DNA of 64,000 bases, taken from Rhea pennata. Lineage: Eukaryota; Chordata; Aves; Rheiformes; Rheidae. The notes under the pieces were generated by a model. That model saw only the letters and a list, made by a program, of their open reading frames with translations. It was not told where the DNA came from and searched no databases. The stretch spans positions 71,459,582-71,523,581 of the forward strand of contig NC_084702.1 in assembly GCF_028389875.1 (NCBI RefSeq), in the 5' to 3' direction. Each line of letters begins with the position of its first letter. Position 1 is the stretch's first letter. Shown here in pieces: positions 48,501 to 63,500 of the stretch. The position numbers and the translations under genes are program-made.

Positions 48501-51500
48501 AAACCCAAAGAGAAGTGGAACATGAGAAATTATTTCCAAAGGAAAAACATAAACGTTTCCTTCCAGAAACTCTGGCCCATAACATTTGGACACTGCTGGA
48601 CTCCACCTCTCCCCCCTCCTGTTATGGAGGTCGGATTTCTTGCCCAGCTTTAGACAGCCTCTCCCCAGGCCCACTCAGTGTCTGGATGCTCGGCCACAGT
48701 GCTGCCCCACTGGCACCGTGCAGGGAGGCCCCTGCCCAGGTATGAGGTATGGCTGCTTCTCAGAGCCACCAGTGATTACAGGCTGGCATTTCATCATTCA
48801 GACCCAGGGGTTTGTCACCCACATACCTGCTTCCCTGTCCCCCAGCCGAGTAACTCTCCGTCCCCCAGGCAAACCTCAGCAGAGCCAATGTGATGCTACC
48901 GTCTGTGGGGCAACCGTGGGAGATGCTTCTGCTGTGGCCTCCAAAATCAGATCCATTAAAGCTGCCAGCTCCTGTCTGGCTATCAATATTGCTCATCTGA
49001 TCTTAAACTTTGTTGAGATTCAGCTTGCTTTGGCAAAGAAGGGACTGAAAATTAACAAACAGATGAAATCATTTTTCCTATAGGAACTCTACAAGAACTC
49101 CTGCCTGACTGTACAGGGGAGCCTGGAAACAAGCTCATAGGTGGGAAGCAAGAGTGAGTATCAGCTGAACAGGACCAGGAGATTCCCATTCAGATCCCTG
49201 AGACTGCCAGGTGGCTGCAGCAACAAGACCTGGATGGGCTGGAGGGAGAAATGCTGAGACACAGAGAGGCTGAGATAAAGGAAGAGGGGGAGAAACCAAG
49301 GGAGTCTCATATCTGCAAGCAGCAATGTCTTATGGGCTAATTTCATCTGTCACCAGGCCTTTTTAGCTGTAAAAGCTGGAGAACCTCCCCTTTGGCAGCC
49401 CCCTCCATGCAAGGGGAAAGACTGAGCGACACCCTGGGCTCTGGAAACTGCACTGGCACCTTGAGTCATTGCTGGACACTGCCCTTCTCCAGAGGACAGG
49501 GGACATCTTCACATTGAAATGAAAAGCCCCATTGATACTGTCCCCACGGGCCCAGAAATGTGCTTCTGGGGTCAGAGCAGTGCCCTGTCATGGAGCAGAG
49601 CCAAGGAGTAGCAACAAGATGGGGAGATGCAAAGTATGGTACTCAAACCTTAGACCTGGATGGATTCAGATTTATCCCAAGGATGGGCGCAGAAGTGATT
49701 TGTCGATGTGGGGCAGCAGAAACACTGTCCTGGGGAGGGGAGCAGGGGTCAGGCTGGAGTGTAGGGTGCTCTGCAAGGGCTGTGAGGCTGTAGGAACCTG
49801 GTGGGGAGCAGAAGGCAGTCCTCACTGAGCATCAGGCACCAGGCAGCTTTCCCGGCTCCACTGCTTGAGCCACGGGAGCCCTCTCCTGGCAGCATCCCTG
49901 AGCTGTGCTTTGCTGCCCAGGCCTGCATCTGCCGCCTTCCCCTTCTGCAGGTCCTGTGCTGGGCTGCCTGCCCCGACCCCCACTACAACACCAGCCTGCC
50001 CCATTGCACTGGCCCACGCAGGAGCTTGGGAAGTTAAATACACAAAAGCATGTAGCCAGCACCCAATGCTTTCTAGCAGGCTGGACTGTTTTCCTTTGCC
50101 AGTTAGAGGCTGAAGATGCTGGTGGGAACTGGGCCAGCTGGACAATTGCAAGCCAGGATGGGCTGGCCCTTGCTTATAGGGTTTTCCCAATCCTCAGGGG
50201 CAGCAGCTCCTACGCATCAAACTGAAGCTTTCCTGGGGTACATGCAATACAGGACCCTTTTTTCAGTGCTAAGAAAGTCACAGAGATGGGGAAAACATGA
50301 AGATGCTCCTTCCCATGGGGCCATGAGGGATCTTTGCCAATGAAGAGCACTGCAGTATCTACTACTAGGGACACTGAGGTGTCTTGTCTTAGAGTGAGTG
50401 ACAGGTACCGCTGCTCCATGTTTCAGAGATCTGCCAGATCTTCTGGGTCCCTAGTGCTCAGGGTCTGGTGCCTACTCACCTTGGACTGCTCTGCTCCTTG
50501 TGATGGGACCCCGAATCAAACAGACGCTGAAAAGTCAGGTTTTAGCAGTATAAAAACTAGAATAATGACATTTTAAACAGAGTAAGTGCAGAGTGAGATG
50601 GCTGGAAGAAGGGAAGTAAAGAGGATTTATAACCAGCTGCCCATACAGTCCTTGTGGGCAGGTCTGACTTCCAGGCAGAGCAGTGATCTGGAATGCAGCA
50701 AGCTCTGCACCAATGAGTGTCCCTCTCCATCGTGCCGGCTGTCTGCTCTCTACCCCTCCAGGCAGCCGTGCAGAGGGCTGAGTTTGCAGCCTCACCCTTG
50801 GCCCCAGCAGTTTGCAAACATCCCCCTGCAGGGACTTGCACCCCAAAGCCCTGCTCTCAGAGTGCTGTTTGCTCCCAGGTTCAAGCCTGCCATGGAGGTG
50901 CCTTTTGGCCCCTGCGATAGTGCAAACCTCCTCTGATGTAACCACATGTGTGCATGTGGTTGGAGACCTGTGAGCCTGGTGCTAGCAGGACAGAGCAGCC
51001 AAAACACTGCACTGTGCAGATTTGAGCTCAACTCTTGGACACAGGGGGCTGCTTGGTGGTCTGAGAGCAGCCAACTTTGAGGGTGGTGCTGACCGGAGGA
51101 GGCAGCTACAGAGCAGCACTGTCCCATCTGACTGTCCTGAGCCGATCATGTTCCCCAGGGGTGCTGCAGCACCTGGAGAGGAGGCTTCACCTTGGGGACC
51201 AGCACACCTTTCCTCAGCAAGGTGATGGCTCATCCTCCAGCCAGCCCTGGCAGGGCTGAACGGCAGCTGCATGCTGCTTTCCAGTCCCATGCATGGAGAT
51301 GATTGCTGGGCTTTGCACAAGCTGTATGATGCCGGGTGGCTTGAGGACAACAGTCAGCAAGGGAACTCTGTAGGAAAGGACAGCAGAGACACAAATATGG
51401 GCTGTGGACAGCTGAACAATGCTGGAAGAAAGGCTTATGCTGGCCTGAGGATAAAAAACACTCTTTGGATAGCAGAAGCTGCTAGTTCTTCCACTGGGAT

Positions 51501-54500
51501 CTGCCTGGAGGCTACTGGCAAAGGCACACAGACCCAAAGGACCAAGAAAAAGTGTCATTCACCACCCAACAAGGCCTCTTTGAGCTGCCCGTTATGCCTT
51601 GCCGAATCAGGAGGGGCTGGGACCATTCCAGAGACTGAAAGTATTTGTGCTGGCACGCTGATGGACGCCCTTCCAGCTGCTCCGCTTTGAGGTCGCGGCC
51701 ATCTCCAGAGGGTCGTTCTGGGGAAGCTGGGCTGGACAGCTGCCCGGGGAAACTCAAGAGCCTTTGATGCAGCTGGTACATTTTGTCGTGATGCCGGCAC
51801 TGAGCTGCCAGGCCTCAGTCAGCACAGTGGGATGTGCAGCAGGTTTCACTGGAGTTTGCTGGTGTGGCAGAGAGAGAATGGAGGATTGCAAGGACTGTGT
51901 GCAGATGAGCAGGAGCAGATGTCTGGGTCTGTGCTGTCACCCTCAGCTCTTCCAGATCCTGTTGTTTCTTCTGTACTGGCATCAGGGGAAGGGCAGTGGT
52001 GCTGTGTTGACTGTGGCATCTGTCAACCCCTCGTCCAGGGGAGAGGCCTCCTCGGCAGAGCAGCTGAGGGTTTCAAGACATCATGGAGGTGGCTGTCAGC
52101 TGATGCCTGGGAGACACAGAGACTTTCTGAGAGGGGCTAGTTAATATCCCATCACATGAGCAGAAGGTAGAGGGTCTCAGGGGTCCATCTGGGATTTGCA
52201 TTTTGCAGGTACATGCTCCAAGAATGACACTTTGGGCAGCGGCTTTCCCAAGGCAGGACTGGCCCCACTGGATGCAAAAACATTTAGTTTGGCCATTATT
52301 TCTGAGCAGCCCTGAGCTGGCTCAGCTCCATGCTGCTCCAAGCAGTGTGTGGCACCTCAGAGAGAATAAGCAGCACTGAGTTGAGGCATCTGCCTCTATA
52401 TGCCACTCTTTTGAGCACAGGGTCACAAGAAGGCAGACGTTGAGCTAAAAGACGCCGGAGAAAATGAGGACCAGGCAATTAATAGCAAGTGTCCTCCAAG
52501 CAGAGCTAGGTAGGGCTTGAGAGCAGCCTGCCAGTATAGAAAGGGAGGGAGCAACTTAGAGAAGCCATAGGCTGGAGTGCAGCAAGAGAGATTTAGAGGA
52601 GACATCAGAAAAAGCTGATGTCTGCACCAAGATGAATCATCTGGAGAGAGGAGTGCAGCCTCTGCCCCAGGGGTCTGTAGGACAGGCTCAGCGTGTGCCT
52701 GTTGGAGGTGTTTTAGTGCGATGCTGTCGGAGGTGTGATTGTCTAAGGGGCACGAGCATGAAACAGAGGCAGAGGCAATATTTTTAGCGAGACTGACTAG
52801 TAAGAACAGACAGCTCAGGGCACCCAATCCTTCAGGTCTGAAGTGAAAGCAGCAACAGGAGAAAAAAAATATGAACCAAGAGCAGTTTCTCTGAGCATGA
52901 CTAGTTTTGTTAATCCATCTGTGAAAAAAACCCACCTGTTGAGCCAGGGGCACCATTCACAGGGGCACAGTCAGCAAGGGGGTGCATGCTGTGGGCAGGA
53001 GTGAAGCAGTAGCTTGTCATCTGGGAAGATGGTAAGGTTAGTGAGCAGGAAAGAGGGAAGGAGACTTGTGTGATGCTGTCAGCATCTCTAGTGAGTCCCT
53101 AGGATTTGCTGTCTGTCTGTAGTTTTCTGAAAGCTGGTCTAGGCCTCTCTGTTAGGGTCAGGATGAGGGGCTGGTGTGGGAGATGGGGCAATGTTCCCCC
53201 TTAGGGGAGGTCTCTGTCCTTCACTGAGGGGCTATGTGAACTGTGCTGCTGCAGAGTGCCTGCTACGTGGTGTCACCAGGACAAGGTTCCCACAAAACAT
53301 GTCACTGGTGGGGAGGCACACTCTGGTAGTCCATGGATGGCTCTGCTGGGTGTTTGAGCAGTTCCTGGAGGTTCTGCATTATTTCTCTAGCATGATTTGG
53401 CTCTAGGGGTGCATTTGATCCCTGAGAAGTTTGCTTCTGCTGAGGACATCAGAGAATTTGGAAAGCTAGAAAAAGCTGTCCTGAGGAGATATATTTCAAG
53501 ACAGGACCTTCAACAAGGCTATTCAGGGCTTTGAATGCAGCTGCATGTGATGCGATGACTGGATCTACAGTGTGAACGCTGGGGGCTGTCAGGTGAGCTC
53601 GGAGCAGTAGAGGCCTCACATATAACTCCTCCATGGTGCAAGGAACTGGCAATGTCCCCATCCAGACTTGAGCTTGTCTCCTCCCATCCTTCACAGCCCA
53701 CATCCCCCACCCGCCCTTGCCTCTGGCCCTTGTGGGGAGAGCAGCTGGAGGCTGCACAGCCAGGCAGGACAGACAGCAAGCCCAGCCTGCAGCACGGCGC
53801 AGCCATGGGAGGGCAGCACAGACCGCTGCCAGCGCAGGGAGCAGGCCAGGGCCTGCACGCTGCAGCCAGCGCCTGCACCTGCAGACGGCTCTGCATCAGG
53901 CAAAGGTGAGAAGGACCCCTTCACGCTCTCCAGAGAGGAGATGTGGACCAGGGGCAGCTAAAGCCTTGGTGGCAGCACGTGTCTGCTATGTGAAGCAAGC
54001 TCCCAGACTCTCGCATGGGGGAGGTATTCAATGCAGCAAGGTAGGGTCATTCAACCCAGCACCCAGGAGGGTCTCGCAGCTGGACCCTGTGGGCCATGCT
54101 CAGACCATCGCTGTGTCCCTGTTGCCACCAGCAAAACTCTTCCTTACTTGTGGCAGGTGGGCAAGTGAAGGCATCTTCCCTGGAGAGCAGGGCAACAAGA
54201 CAGGCCAGGCTGGAGCGACCAGCTCCCCGATTCTGCATGCTCTACCAGGGCTGGGGCAAGAGCAGTGGGTGCAGGATGGGCTCCAGCTCTGGTTCCCATC
54301 TCCCCTTCCCTTCCGTCCCCAGCGCTGTGATCCCCATTGGCTGTTTTGCTAACCTCTCAGGAGATGCCATCTTCTCCCCAGGGAACCAGTATCCCACTTC
54401 TCCAGTGGGAGAAGCTTTTCCTGCATCATTTCTACTGACAAAAAAGCTGAGGGCTTCTTGTACAGGGTAATACTCTCTCCATCCAAGAGCCATGGGGCCA

Positions 54501-57500
54501 TGGAGTCCTTGGTGCCTGACTGACCATTCATTCCTGGAAGAGACATCCTGACTTCATTGTAGTGGTCCTGCTGCCTATCCTGAGCCTGACAAGCCTCATT
54601 CCTCAGCTCCCTTTGGGAGCTCTTGGCTGGCTTTCCCCCTCCAGCAGTCCAGTGCTTGCTTAGGTAGAGTAGAGCTCTTACAATGTTGGCTGCTGGCTCA
54701 GGAAACTTCTTGGCTGCACTGGCAGCTGGTGAGATGCGGTGACCACCTGTTTATGTATGCATGGCTCCAGCTACACATTCCTCAGACTTTGGGAATCCTG
54801 CACATTTCCTGAGAAAACTGGGCTGAAAATGGGAGAAGACATGAGAAAAGATTAAAGAAATAGGTCTTTGCAGCCATTTCTGGAGCTTCAAGGGAACCCA
54901 CATTAGACATGATTTGCCTTGTGCATCACAAGACCACTTTGCTGTTCTCCAAGGGTGAACAGGACTGGAAATGTGTCCATGCTGGCCGCACATTCTCCAG
55001 CACTGCCAGGACTGAGAAATGAGTCCTTACACTCTGCTGTATGTGCTGGAGAAGATGATCACTGCCCAGCTGGTGGAGTTTGGTGGAAACCCCAGCCTGT
55101 TCGAAGCAGCAAGGTCTCATGAAGCTGTTTGGGCTCCTAGTGATGCTGTGCTGGGGAAGATTTCCAATGTAGAGTGGACAGAAAGTCTTCCTTGGTTATA
55201 CTCTGAGGGACATGGCAATGAGGTTGGGTGGCAGAGATGGTCAGGGACTGTCCAAGAGCCGGAGGCTGGAGACAGGGCAGCAGCAAAGGCAAGAGGCAGA
55301 GCCCCACAAAAGCAGGAAGGCAGGCTACCCAGAGCCTCTCTGGTATGATGGAGCTGGGTGCTCTTCTACAGGGGACAAGTAGGATGGGGTTGTGACTGGG
55401 GGATGTTAGAGGTAAAAGGCTACAAGTATTGAAGGAGGGTCAGTGTGGACTGTGAGCTGCCAGAGAGAACAGCAGGCTTTCAGGACCGGTGGGTAGTCAG
55501 GGGGTGAACAGGTAGGAGCTGGTTTGTGTGAGACCCTCCTGCTAATCTGGCAGGCATCCATCATTGTGGACACTGTTAGAGACGGGAAGGCACAGGGGAA
55601 GTTTCCAAAGTTTCTCCTGCTCTGGATAATGGTTGGAGGAATTTTCTCCAGGGATAAGATCTCCCACAGCAGCTAAGGCTGGAATAACTGTATTTCTAGG
55701 ATAGATAAAACAGGAGAACCAAGACTGTGGCCCACGCTTCCTGCAGGCAAACCCTGCAATGCCCTGAGCAGCAGTCACTTTCAGGTAAGCTCTTCTTGAT
55801 CTGATTTGTGTGCCTGTACTGAGCAGAGTCTCCTCTCAGGGCATGAGCAGCACACCTCCCAGAGCTGTTCCTCCATCTGCTGAAGCACAAGTAGCTCCCA
55901 AGGGGTGGTGATGGGAAGGACTCTGCTCTCTGTACCCACATTTGCCAGAGGACACCTCAAATGTGCAAAGACACTAAATTTGGGTATTGACAGACTTTCT
56001 CTTTGAGCAAATTACCTGGAAGTACCCATCCTCCCTTGCTGTAACAATATGCAAGGTCACCAGCAGGTTGTCCAGCTTGGCTAGTGGGTAATCTCAAGAC
56101 AACCCAAAACAGAGCTGAGAAGGTTGCTCTGTCTTTGGAAGAACTAGTGCACAAGGTAGAACACCTACCCACAGACTGCAGCTAACCTTGATACCTGCTT
56201 AGGTTATAAAGTTATGCAGAGTGGGAACATCTCCTTTCTGAATTTGACCTTTCTTTCTTTACAGTTCCTGGAAACATTTGTTCCCTTCAAAAAAAGTGCT
56301 CTTGGGACTATGAAGTACTGGGGATATGGGTCTGCATGAAGCTAAACACCATGGCAAACTGAGTATCACCCCACCACAGCACAGCACGCAGATGGTGAAT
56401 CACCAGCCTCCCCGCTGGAATGTGCCGCAGTAATTACACAGCAGCTCCTGCCCCAGCTGTTGGACCATATGCAAATGCCTTACGCTCATCAGAGGCACGA
56501 TGCTCAGGGATGAGGCACAGGAGGGGGTCTCCAGGAAGGCTGCTGACTTCCAGGAAGCATTGAGGCTCCAAGCAAGCTGGGTCTGATGCAGCAAACAGTC
56601 CTTTGATGGGGTGAGCCAGCAAGTATAGCTATGGGCCCCTCTTTCTGCTGCAATCTGGAGGGGGTTGCTGATGGTTCCCATGTCCAGATCCACCCCCCGC
56701 CCCCGCTCTGCTCCTTAACATTTCTCAGCCCCCTGCTTCAGTGAAGTGTAAAGTATACGCTCCATCCTGCAGACACTCTCCCTGAGATCTTGCTGGGGAG
56801 CACAGACAGCGGAGGAAAAGACATTTGCTCTTACCCCTGTCCATGCTGAAAACTTCAGGGCAACATGTGTGTTTCACTGCATGAGTGAGCAGCCAGTCCT
56901 GCCAGTAATCCCAGCAAAGCCAGTGTGGCCGAGTGGGTGAGCAATTGCTCTCCTACTCAGGCATCTCACTGCATGGTATGGATAGATAATGCGGTTTGTT
57001 ACTAGGACTTGCCAAGGACCAGTTTACCAGGCAAAGGATATGGACTCAGGATGTGAGGAACAGGTTTTGCAGAGTAAGGACTCTCCTAACTCTGGCCCTG
57101 GTGTGGCCTCTAACTCAGCATGTTAGAGGACAGGGGGAAGCCAATGGGCTCTCCAGACTTCTCCTTCTAGGCAATTTGCAGACTCTCATGATATTGGGGA
57201 CAATTTATTCTCAGTCATCTGAAGCTTTCTCAGCGGAACATACTCTCACACCAAGGGAGTGCTCAACAAACACACTTCTGGAGCAGAGTCCCCAGAGACT
57301 GCATGAGTCCATGGGATTTATCTCTGCAACTTATAAAAGTTTTACTACATATCTTCTGACCCAACTGAGCCAAAAGCTTGCTACATAAATTACTACCAAG
57401 CCAGGGATTAGGAGCACTAAAACAGACGTACTTCACAGCTAAAAATAAGGCACGGCACAAGCTTGAAGATTTGTTCTGCCTAGAAGTTTTATTACACCCA

Positions 57501-60500
57501 AACTGTATGAGATAATGTGTAGCAAAGAAATGCTTAGCGGATCCATCTGCTTTTGGACACGTTTGTCTGTGCAATCACTCTGGAACGAGGCAATGAAACT
57601 GCGAAAGAAAGTGGAATTAGACGATGTCATAGAGCGCAGTAAAACTTTCTTCAGACAAAGGAAAAGGTGACTCTATTCCCTCCCAGTGCTGCTCTTAGAG
57701 TAATCCCTGCAGCCCTGCGAGAAACTGGATCCTCTGTGCTCTGAGGGCCTGAAAATATCTTTTGTGTGCCTCATGGTATTTGCAGCCAGAGAACAGAAAA
57801 GCAGGCGCTTTTCATGAAGTTGTGTCAGCAAGAGCCTGGATGTGGTGCCATGAGGGACCTGCTGTAGGACTGGGACCACCTTGACGACCAAGAGGGAATT
57901 TCCTTGCACATGATACAGCAGAGACCTTGTGCACTGGGAATGTGGGCCATGTTCGGGGCTGCTTAGGAAGGAGTGAATGCAGCCAACACTGGTGCTGAGC
58001 ATTGCTTTTGCTGTTGGTGACCTATTCCCTCTGTCCCAGGCTGCCCTGCGCACTGCGCTGCACTAGGAGGTGATTGGCATGGCCCTCACCCCAGTTTTTC
58101 TGCTGGTACAGTGCGGTGTACTCTGAGTCCAGCTGAGGTCATGCTGGTAGGAAGTCCGTTCACTTGCTGGTGACGGGAGCAGAGTTACCCTCTGACCACA
58201 AGCACTTCTCCAAGGCACTTATGTTGGGTTCCCTTAGCCTACAGAGGCAAATAGGCCTTGAGAAGGTCTTTCCTCCCTGGCTTTTCCCCCAGCGATGCTC
58301 AGCTCCCTGCTTGCTGGGTGACCCAGGGTACCTCTGCCAACCTCCAGCCTGCTCTGCCACAGACAGAAGGCAACATTTTGGAGCACTGGGATGCCCCTGA
58401 CACTTTTCTCCACATATTAGGCACAACCGTTGAAACAGAGGTATCCCATCAGACCTCTCTGCTTGCTTCACATCTGTCCTGTGAATGCACCTATCTCCAG
58501 TGCAGTGCTTGTGGCTGCCCGCAGTGCCTTGGGTGTCTGCTGAGCTGGCCTCTGTGCCAGCCAGGTGATTTGCACCTGGCACTGAGGTTTCAAGTGTATC
58601 TGCTATTCTCTTCGGAGCCTTCAATGCTGTGCTGCATTCTGGAGTTGGCTGCTCTTTTGGCAGTGGGTGACTTGTGCCTGGCTAGAGGAGGCACTGAAAG
58701 CCTTGAGGCTGTACATCCTAGGGGCAAGACATGGGCCAGCACAGAGTGGAAATTGCACTTTCTAGGAAGATTTTGAGCAGTAAAAGGGAGCAATATATAC
58801 CAGCTTCTCCAGGGCAATGTCTCTCCAGAGCCCCTGGCATCCTGCACTGATGGAGCACTGCAACATCACATTCACGGTCCAGTATTTTGCAGGGGCTCTG
58901 CCAGGAAGAACTGGCTGGCAGGATGCATGAGAGAGAGAGAAAAATGCCACTCGGCACATCAGGATCTAGCAGGCCCCATCTCTGGAGCTGCTCTCCTGGC
59001 CTTCTGGAGAACAGATGCATTTGTGGGGAGCTTGTATGCCAGGCTCTAATATGGCCTCTGGGGTGGCAAGGGTTGCCCTAAAAAGCTCTATATCCCTGTG
59101 TCACTACTGGGACTCTTCAGTACTGTACTCAGCCCCAGTGTGGCACACGGCACAGGTTACCGCCTCCACCACAACGTGGGAGCACATGGCGCGGTTGCAC
59201 AGGCTGGAGCGTGGCATGGAGCTGCCCTGTCTGCCCTATTCCAGTGTCTGCCCGCGCAGCCCTGTCTGTCTAGCTGCTGCTAAGGATTTGCTCTGGCATT
59301 TGCAGAGCAAACACTCTTCCTATGCAGCCTGATTCCCTCTCGGCCGTGGATCAGGTGTGTGCAGAGCACGGCAATCGCTGCTGGCAATGGGATGAATTCC
59401 CCCTTGTGGAGGGGGGAATGTTTGTAGAGGTGATTTACTTTCTATTTAAAAGGGCTGATGAGCTGGAAAGGCTGTAGCAAGGCAAGATAAGGGATGGTGA
59501 TGGGGCTCTGAGCCTGAAGACAGAGGGATGCAGGGGCCTGCAGAAAGGCAGGAGGCAAAGGCTGAAGGAGGCAAAAAGTGGAGGAGGTCACTTGTGCCTT
59601 GAGACTTTTTGCCCTGCAAGCCAGGGAAGGCCAAAAGCAGCTAGGGGAGCAGCTGGGTTGGCTCAGCTATTGAGACTGACCCAGGCAGCAGGAAAAGAGA
59701 GGAGCGTGAGTTGCCTGTGTGCACTCCTGGCCTGGGCCGGGTGGTGCAGCGAGGGAAGGGACAGCCTGGCCACGGTGTGGCACAAGCGGTGCTCGTGCTG
59801 GTGGGACCATGTGAATGTCAACAGGGTGTGCAGGGCCGAAGGTTTGGCACAAGTCACGTTGAGATGGAGCCGTGCTGGCTGGCTATGTATTAAAGAGCTG
59901 TATTTCTGCCAGAGAGCATTCTGATGACATTGTAAGCTCTGGGAGCAAAGCACCCGTCATTTATCAGCTTTGCTGGAGTCCCCATGGTGGGATCAGACTC
60001 TATAATATGTGCCTGGGGCCACAGAGGTCAGCAAGACGTGGGGAGCAGAGTGACCTAGGGCTGCCTGTCCACGTGTCCCTGGCTCCCCTGCCGCACCTGG
60101 CTCACCTCTGTGCTCCTCAATGTCACCAGAGCTCAGTAGGTCCCAGCAGCCATCTCAGAGCCAACAGGAGAACACAGAGGGGCCAAGAGCCTCCAGACTG
60201 GTCCATATTTCACTCCTGACCTCAGATGCACATTGCTGGCACTGGCAGGAATGAGCAGCACTAGTGCGACTGCCTTGCTCTAGGAAGCTATTGAGCATCC
60301 CACCTGCCCCTTAGGCTGCTTGGGTCCTCCAGTCTGAAAATCCAGCAAGCAGGAGTGTGAGGTCTGGTGTCCCACACTGACCTGCACACAAAGACACTGT
60401 GGCAGCACCCAGCCCCACAGTGGGGGTGAACCACATGCCCAGAGCAGAGCACTGCTGGGAGCAGCCCAGGAGGTTGCAGCCTCTCTGCTGGCCACCAGCC

Positions 60501-63500
60501 ACAGGTGTACTCCAGTGGTCATTGAAGCCACCGCAGAAGGGCCAGGCCTGTGAACATGCCCTGTGCCGAAACCAAGCTGTGGCCAATGGCAAAGCCATCT
60601 ATTTCCCAGCCTGCAGCTGCTGTCCTTCCCATTGCAATTTACTCTGCCGCCTATAATTTATTCATCCCAGGATGCAGCTTGTACATCTGCAGTATCATTA
60701 CTGGAGACGCCATTAGCTTGAAAATTTTATAAACCTCTGTGCAGATGATAAGTTGAAAAGTTAAAGAGGGTTATTGTGGCAGGAGAAAAAGGGTATTTGC
60801 TCAGTATTCATCTCACACCAGAGACTCTGGCTCTGGAGTGGGTTTGAAGCAGATCTGCAGACCGGTGTAAGCGCGTACACTGCTGCCAGCTCCTGGGCAG
60901 ATCACCCCAGCTGCAAACTTGTCCCTTTTGCATGCATGTGCTGGACCAATGGGCTTACAGGCATTTCCATATCTTTCTCACTGTGTTTCCCATCTGTAGT
61001 GTTTCCTCACGCAAATGACAAGGGGGGTTGCAAATCCAGATGTTTGCAGCTGGACCTGTTGTCCATGTTTCTGCTAGCATCCGCAGTGGAGCAAATACCC
61101 TCAAATGCTGCAGCATTGACACAGGCCTGGGCTGTTCTGCCTGTCGACCTGCCAGTGGCTAGTGAGGGCTTTATTTTTGGGACATTTTGGGTAGATACAC
61201 ATACCAGCTAGTTTAGCTGTGCTCAGAAGGCCCAGAGTCCTGGTGGATGCTGGTGTTCATTGTCATTTTTAATGGCTCACAGCACCACTATGACCATGCC
61301 AGAATTTCACCAAGAGACTTTTTTCAGGCCCTGCTCCTTACTCAGATGGGTACAGGGTGGATGAGAGAAGCCCTGAATCATCTGCCTGCTGTCTGTTGCT
61401 CTGGTTGCTGCAGGACTCCCCCAATAAGCATGGGAAGTCCCCACCATGTAGATGCTCACTACCCAGAACTTGTGCAGGGCTCGCAGCCTGTAATCCCCTC
61501 CTGCCTCTCTACAGCAATTAACTATGGTGGGTGATTCAGAGTGATTCAGAGTGATCTGAAGGTAGGCATGTGCCAGTAGCTGTTCATATAAGGTTTGGCA
61601 GGGAAGCCTTTACCAGAGCCCCCACACCCCTCAGTCATGAAACAGGAGAGTGGTGATCAATTCTGGCAGCTGGAGGTCTCTCTGATGGCTCAGCTGGGGG
61701 GATAAATTACCTCTCCATAAGGCTAAGGGAGACGCATCCATAAAGATGATTTACCAGTCAACTGCAGGAAGCAATGAGCTGGGAGGCTGCAGGGAGCAGG
61801 GTCAGTGTCGAGCAGGTCAGGGCCAGATCTGGACACTGAGAAGTGCAGGGTGGCTGGATCGGGGATACTGAGATCAGGAAGTGGAAGAGAGGAAGAAGAA
61901 CCCTGAAGGAGATGACATGAACCTGTGGGCTATAGACCGTTTTCTCTTTCCCTGATACAGGAGAGAGTGTGACCCAGGGCTGAGCACCCTGAATCCCCCC
62001 TCTGGCAGGTCATGCACAGTATCTCATCCCTGGGCACTCATATCCTGGCTCAGCCTCCTGGAGCTTGATAGATCAGACACAATTGCCTGTCCCCAGAGTA
62101 TAGCTATACCACAGGTGGGTGTGAGCCTGAGGAACATGCTGCTGATGGGTCTTGTTAGCACCAGACTTTCTCCCTGGTGTGGCCATGTGCCCCTCTGTGC
62201 TGCCTAATGGTGTCTACCTGGCCAGCAGGCTTCATCTGGATAACCCAGCCTCCGTATCCCCTTTCTATACATTTAATTAGCCCCTTATATTGTTCTGTGA
62301 TGTGTTCATCATGCAATTTGCTCCTCATTAACCACATTATCCAAACCTTGAGCCCACACACGAGCTTTGTCAATGGCCGTTCAAGTTCAGGCTTCAACAG
62401 GCATTTTTCAGTCTTCACATCCATCTCCACCCAACAGGCATTGCATGTAGCCTTTCCTGCCTTGGATAGTCCCCAGACATCCTGCTGGTTCCTTTGGTAT
62501 CTCTTTGTTCTCACTCAAGCTCCATATTATTCTGGTTATCCAGCTGTGATCATTAAGCTCCTTCTCTGAGATGCACTGATGCAGCATGGAGCCAGGAATA
62601 TTAGTGCTAACAGGACGAGCCTGGAAGGACGTAGGAGCTAAATGCTCATCTGAGGGGAATTTACTAACCCTGAACAACAGGAGGGGAATGAAGCATGGAG
62701 ACATCCACAAGACACATGAGCCCAGCTGAAAGGGCTTGCGTCAACTTCTAGCGTGTAGCTGAAGTGAGATGAACAAAATCCATGCTGCAAATTACAGAGG
62801 GCTCTGCCACAGCATTACATGTCTCAGCCTGTCCTGCAGTCCTAATGCTGCTAGATTCTATCCTCTCTTTTCCTTCCCTAAAGCGCTTTTAAACATTGTT
62901 GCCTGCTTCTAATCCCTCTTCACCATGCTTTTCTGTTTCTTATTTACTGTGGGAGACTAGCTGGATGTGGAAGTAAGGAATGTGAAATAGTCCCTAGGAG
63001 GAGGGCAGGGGCTCATTCTGCTGCCTGGCTCAAGTATCCCTGTTGTTTGCCTGGGTGACTTTGCCCTAGGGCAGTTGCCCTGTGCTTTTTGAGGTGACGT
63101 GCCATGGACTGTGAACCTCACCTTTCACACGTTCATGGACGCAGAGCTCCTGATGCATGCCAGAATGGGCCAGGCTTCCCATCCCATCTGACTCTGCTGC
63201 ATAGCTCACACCTGAGACCATCCCAGGGTCCTGCAAAAAGTTCTAGCTTCTTTTAACTAGAGAACAATCTCCTGATCTGGAATATCTTCTGCAGATCACA
63301 GTGGCCTCAGGAACTTAACCAAGCCTTGAAGGTTAAGAACAAGATCCTGTGCTTGTCGCGATGCATCATGATGAGCTGTGACAGAAAAGAGTCACAGATT
63401 GATGTTGCCCTGAGTCGCTAGATTTTGGGGAGATGCAATGCATTATGGTGTTTCTGGGGGCTGCTAGCTGCCTGCCCAGATATCATTCAGAGAGGAATGG

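Noticed and set aside
48586..49083. 165-codon plus-strand frame
   Set aside because: Its composition is not protein-like in the first half, no domain is seen, and there is no CpG island or splice context.
56926..56936. TGGCCGAGTGG, like the A box of a serine or leucine tRNA
   Set aside because: No B box (GGTTCRANYCC type) and no cloverleaf stems follow at the required distance.
62155..62514. 120-codon minus-strand frame with a protein-like composition
   Set aside because: No family was recognised, no splice structure links it to other exons, and the length is within chance for this much DNA.
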